Source: Metabacillus_B sp050107715
Lineage (GTDB): Bacteria > Bacillota > Bacilli > Bacillales > Bacillaceae
NCBI RefSeq assembly: GCF_050107715.1
Contig: NZ_JBNILN010000006.1
Location: 1 to 64,000 of the forward strand
Length of the DNA stretch: 64,000 nt
Direction: 5' to 3'
A model generated the notes under the pieces. The model was not told the origin of the DNA and did not search any database. It worked only from the letters and a program-made list of their open reading frames with translations. Position numbers and translations under genes: made by a program. Below, one piece after another: positions 7,919 to 15,841 of this stretch (the stretch's first letter is position 1; each line of letters opens with the position of its first letter).

Positions 7919-8743
7919 GTGAAAAAGAAATCATTTGGCAGAGGGGCTCTATACGCGATCCTGATTGGATATGCGATCATTACCATCATTCCGTTCCTGT
8001 GGGCACTTTCCTCTTCCTTTAAAACACTTGGGGAAATTGTAAGCGGTTCAATCAACTTTCTTCCTGAAACGTTTACATTAGAGAATTACAAACAAATTTT
8101 TACGACCGAGCCTCTTTTCGGGCGCTGGCTTTTCAACAGCCTCCTAATAGCTGTTCTGGGAACCCTGCTTAATTTACTGTTCAATTCCATGGCGGGATAT
8201 GCTCTCGCCCGATTAAGCTTTCCAGGTAAGAAGAGTATATTTATCATTATTTTAGCGGTGCTGATGATTCCTTTCCAGGTTACCCTTATCCCTAATTTCC
8301 TTCTTTTAAAAGAGCTTGGGTGGCTCAATACCTATCAGGGAATGATAATACCCGGTGCAGTTAATGCTACGTTTATTTTTATGATGAGACAGTTCTTTAT
8401 TAACTTTCCAAAAGAAGTGGAAGAAGCGGCAGCGATTGATGGCTTGGGTAAATTCGGAACGTTCTTCAGGATTGTCCTTCCATTGGCTAAACCGGCTCTT
8501 GCCGCCCAAACGATTTTCGTCTTCATGGCTTTCTGGAATGATTTTATGAGGCCGCTTGTTATTTTGGCGGACCCGGAAATGTTTACGCTCACTCTGGGAT
8601 TAAACTCATTTAAAGGACAATACATCAGCTATTGGAATTACATTATGGCAGCATCCATGGTCTTCACCCTGCCGATTTTGATTCTTTATGCATTTTTTAA
8701 TAAATACTTTGTAAAAGGAATTTCTTTCACGGGAGGGAAATAA
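7919..8743 (+). CDS. ABC sugar importer permease, MalG type
   Basis: A 274-residue second permease of the CUT1 importer with six predicted helices. The EAA loop is VEEAAAIDGLGKFGTFFRIV near residue 168. The start is GTG 7919 behind GAGGAGGGG (7906-7914), 11 bases after the previous stop, so the two permeases are translationally close. The C-terminus FVKGISFTGGK is typical of MalG-like subunits. No ATP-binding subunit follows. The operon ends at the terminator at 8837-8869, so the energising ATPase must be encoded elsewhere (MsmX-like sharing is known in Bacillus). Confidence 0.92.
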   Translation: MKKKSFGRGALYAILIGYAIITIIPFLWALSSSFKTLGEIVSGSINFLPETFTLENYKQIFTTEPLFGRWLFNSLLIAVLGTLLNLLFNSMAGYALARLSFPGKKSIFIIILAVLMIPFQVTLIPNFLLLKELGWLNTYQGMIIPGAVNATFIFMMRQFFINFPKEVEEAAAIDGLGKFGTFFRIVLPLAKPALAAQTIFVFMAFWNDFMRPLVILADPEMFTLTLGLNSFKGQYISYWNYIMAASMVFTLPILILYAFFNKYFVKGISFTGGK

Positions 8744-8836
8744 TTTGTTTCCGCGGCCGCAGAAAACTGCTGCAGTACCCTTTATTGATAGTGTCCGGGG
8801 GTCGGTCGGGGATGCTTTATTCAGGCCAATAAATTA

Positions 8837-8869
8837 GCCAGCCGCTTTTCACGCGGCTGGCTTTTGGTT
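8837..8869. terminator. Bidirectional terminator between the sugar operon and yfhO
   Basis: A 9-bp perfect stem, GCCAGCCGC (8837-8845) with GCGGCTGGC (8853-8861), is followed on the plus strand by CTTTTGG. It sits between two convergent units and can serve both. Confidence 0.75.
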
Positions 8870-11480
8870 ATTTTGTTCTTCTCCTGGTTCGAATCAGAGA
8901 AAAAATGGTGATAAGCAGGGCTATTGCTGAAATGATTAAGCTCTCTTTAAGCAGAGGGGTCGTATACACAAATTCTATATCGTAGGTTCCTTTTTTCAAA
9001 GGGGTGCCGACGAAAGCATGGTTAACTGTGAGCGTCTTTGCTTCTTTTCCATTCACATATGTTTTCCAGCCTTTGCTGTAAGGAATGGATGTAGTCAGCA
9101 TTCCATCCTGGATTGCTTCAATTTTTCCTTTGACCCTATTCTTTTCATAATGGATATCGGTTAACGACTGCTTTTGCAGCTGCTCTGCCTTGTCAGTGTC
9201 AATTTTCTGGCGATACACTTTAATGGAGGAGACACGATATTCACCTGGGTCAAGTTTAATGGTAACGGAATCTTTTTCATAGGAATGGCCAAGATTTATG
9301 ACAAATCCTTTTGTAGGATAGGCATATTTGTTTTCAACAGGGAGCTTTTGAGTATGGATGCCTTCAACCTTCATATTGAAGCGCTCTCCCTGTTCCTGTT
9401 TCAAATCAGCCTCGACAAAGACTTCATCATCCGTTCCAATCTTCTGTTGATCTATAGGAATGGAAATGGTTCCTTTTTCATTGACAATAAAGATTTTTCC
9501 GGATTGTTTTACATTTTTCAATGTGAACGGCTTCTGCTGGTCAATCCGTTCTGAATCCAAGTTCTTGAAATTGAATTTTTCCCAGTTTAGTTCTTTTACC
9601 GGTTTTTCGGTATAAACAGCTTGCAGCAGCAGCTGATCCCGCTCAGTGAAGGAAAGCTTCTCCACATCATCTTCAGCAGCATATTGGGTCTGCATAAAAC
9701 CAATTGGAAGGGCATAAGGGTTCTCATATACCGTTAGTGATTCATTTTGATCCACCATGTCAGCGTTATATACCGGAGCCGCGGAATCCTTCGGAACCAT
9801 ATGATATTTGACACCCATGTAGCTTTCCAAATAAAACCGATTGTTAAAATGGTTAAACTTATTAATGGAGTCATGATCGAATAACACATTATGGCGCTGC
9901 TTCAGAAAGTATTGAAGATTGCCGCTGAGAAGACTGCTGTAAGCTCCGGCTCCGTGATAATCCTGATACATCGGAGCGTTGTGGTATTTATTTCCATCGT
10001 TGATCATTCGATAGAAGCTTTGGTCGCTGCTTTGAATAGACCGGATGAGCTCAAGCTCAGCTTTGTTTTCAAGTCCCGGCTGGCTGAGGACCCCGCTGTC
10101 CATTGTGCTCTGTCCATAGAACGTTCCGAGCGATTTTTTAGAAAAAACAGCCTGTGTTCCAAATGTATTCAGTGCCAGGATCCCTGACAGGAAAAGATAG
10201 AAGGCTGTCTTGCCCATTTTTCCCGCGAGAAGGAATAATGGTAAGCATAGGGCCGTCAATCCTAATATGAGCCATTCATAGGATGCAAATGCTGCATTTC
10301 TGCTGTAAATGGGCGCAAACAAGCCAAAGCCTAAAACCAGGAATGGAATGAGTGCTCTGGAAGCCTTTATTTTCCCAGCGTTTTCTGCAATTCTGTCTAT
10401 CAGGAATGCAGATGTTATTGAAACAGAAAAGATGAGCAAGTAGACCCATCGGCTTTGCATTTCTGATAATCCGTTAAAAAACGAGTGCGCAAACGGAATA
10501 AAATATAATACATACATGAAAAGGCTCATATACAAAAACGATTTTTCTCTCCGGTTTAAAAATGTGAAGCCAACCGTATATAAAAAGAGCATGGCTACCG
10601 GCAGGCCCAGAATGGAATAAGTACCGTCCAGGTTGAACGTCGTTTCCAAAATCCCTGCGTAATACTCCGGAGCGAATGCAAGCGGGACCTCATTTGCTTT
10701 TCCGCCGCGGTTTGCTTGAAAGAGCGCATAAATAGAAGGGATGAACGCTGCAGCAGCAAGCCCAAATGCAAGCAGATAAAATTTCCCCCATCCAAAGAAA
10801 AAGCGGAACAGGCCTTTAATGGTAAGAGTTTGTTTCGTACCGATAAAAGCAAAAACAGCGTAAATCAATAGAAACACACTGGACTTAAAGGCAAAGTAAA
10901 AGTTTGTAGAGAGCATGAGGAACAGGCCGGCTGTAAACAGCCCCCATTTCTTCTCCTTCATCCATCTTTCAAACCCAAGAATCATCAGCGGCAGCCATAC
11001 CATGGAATCAACCATAAAATCCCAAAGCAGCGAATGCTTAAGGAAGAAAATCGATCCGCCATATAAAAGCGCTCCAATAATAGAGGCCATATAAGTCCGC
11101 TTCAGGTATTTCAGCAGGATAAACATGATTAGCATGGAACTAAAGGATTTTAGGATGCTGAGGCCTATTTTAAGCTGAACGACATGGAAGATTGTATCCA
11201 TATTAAAGAAGGCAGAGGCCCAAAAAAACAGGGACGTGCTGTAGTAATAACCAAACTCACCGAATAAGTCACCGCCAATCCCGTAATTCCATGACCACAT
11301 CATATTGCCGGATCGAAAGTTTTCACCCAGAAATTTGTGGAAGACAGCCATTTGGGAGAGGGCATCTGAATTAACTGTGAAGTAGGCATCAGATTGCAAA
11401 AAATAAAAGTGTGTCACAAAGGAAGCCACAAATAAAAATAAAATGGATAATGCTCCCTTTTTACTGAAAATCGTTTTCAT
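8868..11480 (-). CDS. yfhO: YfhO family membrane protein (lipoteichoic acid glycosylation)
   Basis: An 870-residue integral membrane protein with a GT-C glycosyltransferase layout. About a dozen hydrophobic segments fill residues 1-430. A large extracytoplasmic domain spans about 440-840 (beta-rich, including YSKGWKTYVNGK near 780), and a final helix with a basic tail (LIRTRRRTK) follows. In B. subtilis, YfhO uses the lipid-linked GlcNAc made by CsbB to decorate lipoteichoic acid outside the cell. The N-terminal NSDALSQMAVF stretch after the first helix is where GT-C enzymes place their acidic catalytic residue (TVNSDA). It is the last gene of csbB-gtcA-yfhO, 25 bases after gtcA. Function is assigned from family and context. 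Confidence 0.88.
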   Translation of the reverse strand: MKTIFSKKGALSILFLFVASFVTHFYFLQSDAYFTVNSDALSQMAVFHKFLGENFRSGNMMWSWNYGIGGDLFGEFGYYYSTSLFFWASAFFNMDTIFHVVQLKIGLSILKSFSSMLIMFILLKYLKRTYMASIIGALLYGGSIFFLKHSLLWDFMVDSMVWLPLMILGFERWMKEKKWGLFTAGLFLMLSTNFYFAFKSSVFLLIYAVFAFIGTKQTLTIKGLFRFFFGWGKFYLLAFGLAAAAFIPSIYALFQANRGGKANEVPLAFAPEYYAGILETTFNLDGTYSILGLPVAMLFLYTVGFTFLNRREKSFLYMSLFMYVLYFIPFAHSFFNGLSEMQSRWVYLLIFSVSITSAFLIDRIAENAGKIKASRALIPFLVLGFGLFAPIYSRNAAFASYEWLILGLTALCLPLFLLAGKMGKTAFYLFLSGILALNTFGTQAVFSKKSLGTFYGQSTMDSGVLSQPGLENKAELELIRSIQSSDQSFYRMINDGNKYHNAPMYQDYHGAGAYSSLLSGNLQYFLKQRHNVLFDHDSINKFNHFNNRFYLESYMGVKYHMVPKDSAAPVYNADMVDQNESLTVYENPYALPIGFMQTQYAAEDDVEKLSFTERDQLLLQAVYTEKPVKELNWEKFNFKNLDSERIDQQKPFTLKNVKQSGKIFIVNEKGTISIPIDQQKIGTDDEVFVEADLKQEQGERFNMKVEGIHTQKLPVENKYAYPTKGFVINLGHSYEKDSVTIKLDPGEYRVSSIKVYRQKIDTDKAEQLQKQSLTDIHYEKNRVKGKIEAIQDGMLTTSIPYSKGWKTYVNGKEAKTLTVNHAFVGTPLKKGTYDIEFVYTTPLLKESLIISAIALLITIFSLIRTRRRTK

Positions 11481-11505
11481 ATACAGTCTACTCTCCTATA
11501 CAGCT

Positions 11506-11937
11506 TCAATCGGTAGAAGTGCTTGTTTCTTTTTTAGTTTTAAAGACAAATAGCTTGCTGACGGTGTAATTCAGAACAATCACCACAATGTTTACGGCGA
11601 TTTTGGAAAAGGTGTCATTCACTCTGATCAATTCGACAAGCAGGATCATCAGCCCAAGATCTATAGCAAAAGAGGCCAGACGGAATCCTGTAAACGAGAG
11701 GGCTTCTTTTACCAGTGTTGGGAAATCGAATTCTTTGCTGGAAAAGACATAAAGTTTATTGGTGATGAAAGCAAACAGCACAGAAAGAATCCAAGCTATA
11801 GCTGTAGAAAATCGGTAATCGATTTGAAAGACGTTCAAGCAGACAAAATAAACGGCAAAATTAATAACAGTGGTCAGTACACCAAAAACGGCATACATGA
11901 CCACTTCTTTTTGAGCAGGACTAAATTTACCGGACAT
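11506..11937 (-). CDS. gtcA: GtcA family membrane protein
   Basis: A 143-residue protein with four predicted helices of the GtrA/GtcA family. Such proteins are thought to move or present polyprenyl-phosphate-linked sugars across the membrane for cell-wall polymer glycosylation. The helix pattern includes YAVFGVLTTVINFAVYF near the start and VNIVVIVLNYTVSKLFVF at the end, both characteristic. The frame is open from 11961, but AAAGGAG precedes the ATG at 11937, which is chosen. The start overlaps the end of csbB by 11 bases, indicating translational coupling. Partner of CsbB and YfhO. Confidence 0.88.
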   Translation of the reverse strand: MSGKFSPAQKEVVMYAVFGVLTTVINFAVYFVCLNVFQIDYRFSTAIAWILSVLFAFITNKLYVFSSKEFDFPTLVKEALSFTGFRLASFAIDLGLMILLVELIRVNDTFSKIAVNIVVIVLNYTVSKLFVFKTKKETSTSTD

Positions 11938-12901
11938 GACGATACTCCTTTTCAGAAGCACGGTTTGTCACTTTTTCGTCGTTATATTCGTTCACAAAAT
12001 ACAAGGGACGTTTTTTCGTTTCATTGAAGATTCTTCCCAGATACTCTCCTATAACACCTAAAAACAGGAGCTGGATCCCTCCAAGGAAAAGGATAACTGC
12101 CATAAGGGATGGGTATCCGCTCACAGGGTCTCCATACAGCAAGGTTTTAGCCACGGTCCAAATCATAAAGATAAAAGCCAGGAATGATATAATCATTCCT
12201 GCGAAGGAAGAGACCCGCAGCGGAAAGGTCGTAAACGAAGTGATTCCTTCAATGGCAAGATCGGTTAATTTAAGATAATTCCATTTTGTCTCGCCGGCAG
12301 CGCGCGGATCTCTGTCAAAAAGAATTTCTTTTTTGTTGTATCCGATCCAGCTGAACATCCCTTTTGTATACCGCTGTGTTTCTCTAAGTTTCTTTAATGC
12401 CTCCACACAGCGGCGGTCAAGCAGGCGGAAGTCACCGGTATCCTCCTGAATCGGTATTCTGGTCGTTTTTCTGAGCAGCTTATAATACTGAGCGGAGGTC
12501 CATTTTTTCACCCGCGTTTCACCCGTTCGGGACCTCCGTCTGGCATAAACATCATCATAGCCTTCTTCCCAATAGCGGATCATCTCCGGTATCAGTTCAG
12601 GCGGATCCTGCAAATCCGCATCAAGAATGACGAGTGCGTCACCTGTTACATAATCCAGACCCGCAATCATCGCTACTTCTTTCCCGAAATTTCTGGATAA
12701 GTCAAGATAGTTTACCCGGTGATCCTTTTCCCTCAAAAATTTAAGAATGGAAAGGGTGCCGTCTTTACTTCCATCATTCACAAACAGTATCTCAAAATCA
12801 TATTCTATTAATTCATCAATTACGCTGCTTACACGGCTATAAAGACTGTATAATACCTCTTCTTCATTATAAGCAGGAATCAAGATGCTGATTTTTTTCA
12901 T
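11927..12901 (-). CDS. csbB: Polyprenyl-phosphate glycosyltransferase, CsbB type (GT2)
   Basis: A 324-residue membrane-anchored family 2 glycosyltransferase. The N-terminal domain starts KISILIPAYNEEE and carries the donor-binding VILDADLQDPPELIPEMI (about residue 85) with its DXD-like motif, plus RDPRAAGETKWNYLKL near 200. Two C-terminal helices (about 220-300) anchor it. In B. subtilis, CsbB makes undecaprenyl-phosphate-GlcNAc. The frame is open to 12949, but AAAGGAG precedes the ATG at 12901, the start used here; this leaves a length close to the 329 of B. subtilis CsbB. It is the first gene of the LTA glycosylation operon, with a promoter at 12958-12986. The donor sugar is inferred from homology. 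Confidence 0.87.
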   Translation of the reverse strand: MKKISILIPAYNEEEVLYSLYSRVSSVIDELIEYDFEILFVNDGSKDGTLSILKFLREKDHRVNYLDLSRNFGKEVAMIAGLDYVTGDALVILDADLQDPPELIPEMIRYWEEGYDDVYARRRSRTGETRVKKWTSAQYYKLLRKTTRIPIQEDTGDFRLLDRRCVEALKKLRETQRYTKGMFSWIGYNKKEILFDRDPRAAGETKWNYLKLTDLAIEGITSFTTFPLRVSSFAGMIISFLAFIFMIWTVAKTLLYGDPVSGYPSLMAVILFLGGIQLLFLGVIGEYLGRIFNETKKRPLYFVNEYNDEKVTNRASEKEYRHVR

Positions 12902-12957
12902 AATCGTCTCCTTTAGTGTGAAGCCCTTGGTCATGCATATTAATATCACAATTTATC

Positions 12958-12986
12958 ATTATACCACCATTAAAACAGATTGATAA
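12958..12986 (-). promoter_or_regulatory. SigmaA-type promoter of the csbB operon
   Basis: On the minus strand, TTATCA (12986-12981) and TATAAT (12963-12958) are separated by 17 bases, about 57 bases before the csbB ATG. B. subtilis csbB is driven by SigB and SigX. No clear SigB pair (GTTTAA...GGGTAT) is visible here. Confidence 0.55.
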
Positions 12987-13133
12987 GCGCTCCCCTATTT
13001 TAAAAGCTTTAAATTAGTTGGAGAAAGGGTATTTAGCGCACCAGGCGGCAGCAGTTTCCTAACAGAGCTTGACCTTAATTTAGACGATTAAAAACCTGCA
13101 TGCTTTTTATTAAGGGATTGGGAATTGGAGATA

Positions 13134-13170
13134 AACAAAAAGTGGACTGAATCCAATACGATTCAGTCCA
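13134..13170 (-). terminator. Terminator of the glycosyltransferase/deacetylase pair
   Basis: A perfect 11-bp stem, TGGACTGAATC (13143-13153) with GATTCAGTCCA (13160-13170), is followed on the minus strand by CTTTTTGTTTA. It lies just after the stop codon at 13176. Confidence 0.85.
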
Positions 13171-13175
13171 TCATG

Positions 13176-13907
13176 TTACTCCTCATACTCATAATATAGC
13201 TCATCGGCATGCTTGCGGTCGTTTTTCTTCAGGAATGCCAGAATTAACTCAGGTCTCTTAATAAGCACCCAGTCTCCGAACTTGTCAAACTTCCTGGCAG
13301 AAGTGGTCATAGCAAAAGGAATAGTACCGAACAGCTTCTTATTTTTTAATCCCCAGATTGAAAGGCGTTTGGCAAAATCACAGTCTTCCGCCATTAACAA
13401 ATCCTCATTGAATCCGTTGATGGCTTCAAAGTCCTTTCGGTAACACCAGAATATACCAACTGATATGAACCCGTATTTTATTAATACAGGGATGACTAGT
13501 GAGGTTAAGGACGCTGCCATTCCAATGGACAGCCTGTCAAACCAGCCCGTAACGCCCCCGCCGATGAACAGTCCTGATGAGAGCAATCGGTCTGCAATGG
13601 TTAACACGTATCGATTCATCCGGGTGTCCGCATCAATGGTAATGAGGATTTCCCCTCTTGCAAGCTTTGCTCCTGCGTTTCGGATTTTGGACAGGTTTTT
13701 GTCATCGTTTTTGATGGTTATGCAATTGTAGGATTTCGCGATCGCTTCTGTCCTGTCCGTACAGCGGTTTAATACAACAATGATCTCGACCCTGTCTTTA
13801 TAAGGCTTTGCTGCTGCTATTATGGATTCAAGGCACTTGCCAATAAATTTTTCTTCATTATGAGCAGGGATAATTACCGAAAATTTGATCGATTCATCTT
13901 CCATCAC
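13176..13907 (-). CDS. Family 2 glycosyltransferase
   Basis: A 243-residue glycosyltransferase of the GT-A fold. It begins FSVIIPAHNEEKFIGKCLES and has the donor/metal motif ILITIDADTRM near residue 93 and a MAEDCDFAKRL acceptor-side motif near 170. A hydrophobic segment near residues 118-150 (MAASLTSLVIPVLIKYGFIS) suggests membrane association. Its start overlaps the deacetylase stop by 4 bases (ATGA arrangement), so the two are co-translated. A carbohydrate deacetylase plus a GT2 suggests synthesis or tailoring of a surface polysaccharide or glycolipid. The product is unknown. Confidence 0.85.
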   Translation of the reverse strand: MMEDESIKFSVIIPAHNEEKFIGKCLESIIAAAKPYKDRVEIIVVLNRCTDRTEAIAKSYNCITIKNDDKNLSKIRNAGAKLARGEILITIDADTRMNRYVLTIADRLLSSGLFIGGGVTGWFDRLSIGMAASLTSLVIPVLIKYGFISVGIFWCYRKDFEAINGFNEDLLMAEDCDFAKRLSIWGLKNKKLFGTIPFAMTTSARKFDKFGDWVLIKRPELILAFLKKNDRKHADELYYEYEE

Positions 13908-14590
13908 TTCAACCCTTTCATACGAAATACATCATAAATCGGATCTGCTAATAAACGGGATAAGAGCCATATATCCCATTCTTCTAAAGGGAAAGCTTGC
14001 TGATAAAATTCAGGAATTGTCACAAACCGGTATTGCAGTTCCTTCAGGCTGCCTATAACTTTTGGAAGGGCAGCAACTGTATTGTTTCTGGCACCACTTC
14101 CGTACTCGGTGCCATCATGCATGAGAATAATGCTGTTTTTTCTCAGCGTAGCCAAAATTCGCTGGTGTACAAGTTCAGCAGGCATATATTCGAGCCAATC
14201 CAAACTGTTTACGTTCCATAGAACGTTCGTCATGCCCATTTCTTTAATTGTCTGCAGTGCCTGTTTGCTGAGCTTGCCGAAAGGGGGGCGAAACAATGCA
14301 GGGGACGCGCCAATGATGTGTTTTATTTGCTCTGAAGCAATGCTGATTTCCTCTTTAAGCTCTTTTTTTGAAAGAAGGGTAAGGTCCGGATGTCTCCGAG
14401 TATGATTGCCGATTATATGTCCTTCATTATCTATTCTCTTAGTCAGCTCCGGAAATTTCTCTGCTTCATTTCCTATGAGGAAGAATGTGGCCTGGACTTG
14501 GTAGCTTTTTAATACGTCGAGGATTTGATGAGTATATAAAGAGGGTCCATCATCAAAAGTGAGGCTAACATAGCGTTGAGATTTGCTCAT
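13904..14590 (-). CDS. Polysaccharide deacetylase (NodB homology domain)
   Basis: A 228-residue carbohydrate esterase family 4 protein. All five motifs are visible: SLTFDDGPS near residue 10 (catalytic base and metal Asp), GNHTRRHPDL near 65 (two metal His), RPPFGKL near 102, the DWLEY stretch near 130, and IILMHDGT near 155 (catalytic His). It has no signal peptide, so it may act in the cytoplasm or by an unusual route. ATG 14590 lies 9 bases after GGGAAGG; a TTG at 14599 is a poorer start. It is coupled to the GT2 gene that follows. Substrate (peptidoglycan, GlcNAc polymer or glycolipid) is not determinable. Confidence 0.88.
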   Translation of the reverse strand: MSKSQRYVSLTFDDGPSLYTHQILDVLKSYQVQATFFLIGNEAEKFPELTKRIDNEGHIIGNHTRRHPDLTLLSKKELKEEISIASEQIKHIIGASPALFRPPFGKLSKQALQTIKEMGMTNVLWNVNSLDWLEYMPAELVHQRILATLRKNSIILMHDGTEYGSGARNNTVAALPKVIGSLKELQYRFVTIPEFYQQAFPLEEWDIWLLSRLLADPIYDVFRMKGLK

Positions 14591-14752
14591 GCGGTTCAAC
14601 CTTCCCTTGTGCTGCTCCTTTTCTTTTTTTACGATGGAAAAGCAATTTTTAGGATAGTATATGACCGGTCACATTATATGCTTGTACGAGTGCCCTTTTT
14701 ACAGATTCGGCCTTGGCAAGCGGGTGTAAGAAGAGGCTTTCCAGCCAGCATG

Positions 14753-14789
14753 AAAACCCTCGGGATGCTTGAAGCAGCCCGAGGGTTTT
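14753..14789. terminator. Terminator after the CAP-domain lipoprotein gene
   Basis: The stem CCCTCGGG (14757-14764) pairs with CCCGAGGG (14778-14785) and is flanked by AAAA and TTTT, so it works on both strands. On the minus strand it follows the CAP-domain gene. Confidence 0.75.
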
Positions 14790-14837
14790 CGATGTGAATC
14801 GTCTCACTCAGCAGGCTTTTTTTAACAGCCCTTAGAG

Positions 14838-15641
14838 TTATTTCCCTGTAAACATCTGTGTCCAGTAATTCCCTTCTTTATTGAACCCGATGCCTATATT
14901 GGTAAATTCACTGTTCATAATGTTTTCTCTGTGACCTTGGCTATTCATCCACGCGTTTACCACTTCTTCCGGTGATTGCTGGCCTTGCGCAATGTTTTCT
15001 CCGGCTGTTTGATATTCCTGACCAAATTTTTTCATCATATCAAATGGGGAACCGTACGTGGGACTCGTATGAGAGAAGTAGTTGTTTTCCTGCATATCAT
15101 CTGATTTTTCCTGGGCTACATTTGCCAGTGAGTTATCTGCTTTAAGCGGCTCTAACCCATTTTTTTGTCTTTCTTTATTTGTTAATTGGACCACTTGATT
15201 TTCGATTGAGGTCATGTCTTCGGCCTCGGGTTTCCCTGGCTGCTGATTTTGGTCAGGCTGCTGTCCCTGATTTGGCTGCTGTTCGGGGGGTGGTGTCTGA
15301 TCTGGTGCCTGACCGTATCCCGGAGCTTGAGGGGTCTGTCCAGTGTCAGGCTGCTGTGGCATCGGAGCGCCGGGAATCATTCCATTTGGCAGCTGTCCTT
15401 CCATATTCGGCTGTGACTGATTGACATTTGAATAATCGACGTTTCTGGTTTTCGTGCTTGGAGTATCAGTATGATATGCCGTCTTTTCCGCCGTTAAATA
15501 CCCGCTGCTGACCTTTACTTTTTGCTGCTGACTGTTTTCAGCTGCATGTTCACGGGCGGTGTCATTGTTCATAGTGCATCCGGCAAGGATACCGGCTGCG
15601 ATAACTGGCACAGCCAACAGTGTCCTGTACGTTTTTCTCAT
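14838..15641 (-). CDS. CAP (SCP/PR-1) domain lipoprotein, YkwD-like
   Basis: A 267-residue exported protein. The signal peptide ends at the lipobox LAGC (about residue 22), predicting a lipid anchor. Residues 70-145 are a Pro/Gln/Gly-rich low-complexity linker (repeats such as QQPDQNQQPG). Residues 148-267 form a CAP domain with the signature HTSPTYGSPFDMM, AGENIAQG and NSQGHRENIMN motifs. Bacterial CAP proteins of this type are secreted and often produced in sporulating or stationary cells; their activity is unresolved. A GGGAGG site precedes the ATG at 15641. Single gene with its own terminator. Confidence 0.87.
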   Translation of the reverse strand: MRKTYRTLLAVPVIAAGILAGCTMNNDTAREHAAENSQQQKVKVSSGYLTAEKTAYHTDTPSTKTRNVDYSNVNQSQPNMEGQLPNGMIPGAPMPQQPDTGQTPQAPGYGQAPDQTPPPEQQPNQGQQPDQNQQPGKPEAEDMTSIENQVVQLTNKERQKNGLEPLKADNSLANVAQEKSDDMQENNYFSHTSPTYGSPFDMMKKFGQEYQTAGENIAQGQQSPEEVVNAWMNSQGHRENIMNSEFTNIGIGFNKEGNYWTQMFTGK

Positions 15642-15730
15642 CAATCTTTTCCTCCCATTATATAAACCAATTTGACAATACTTATTTTGTCAGCAGGCGG
15701 GAAAAACATGATTGGAAAAATATGCAATGA

Positions 15731-15772
15731 AAAAAGCTATAACCCTTATTGGAATAGGAGTTATAGCTTTTT
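15731..15772 (-). terminator. Terminator of the large carboxypeptidase gene
   Basis: AAAAAGCTATAAC (15731-15743) pairs with GTTATAGCTTTTT (15760-15772). The minus-strand tail is T-rich. It lies 70 bases after the stop at 15842. Confidence 0.8.
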
Positions 15773-15841
15773 ATTCTTATTGCGAAAAGGGTCCAATAGA
15801 AACGGCACATTCATTTTGACTACAATTCGATAAGAAATGGC

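Noticed and set aside
13465..14405. Plus-strand frames of 74-107 codons over the glycosyltransferase and deacetylase genes
   Set aside because: The minus-strand genes carry all family motifs; the plus frames have no ribosome binding sites.
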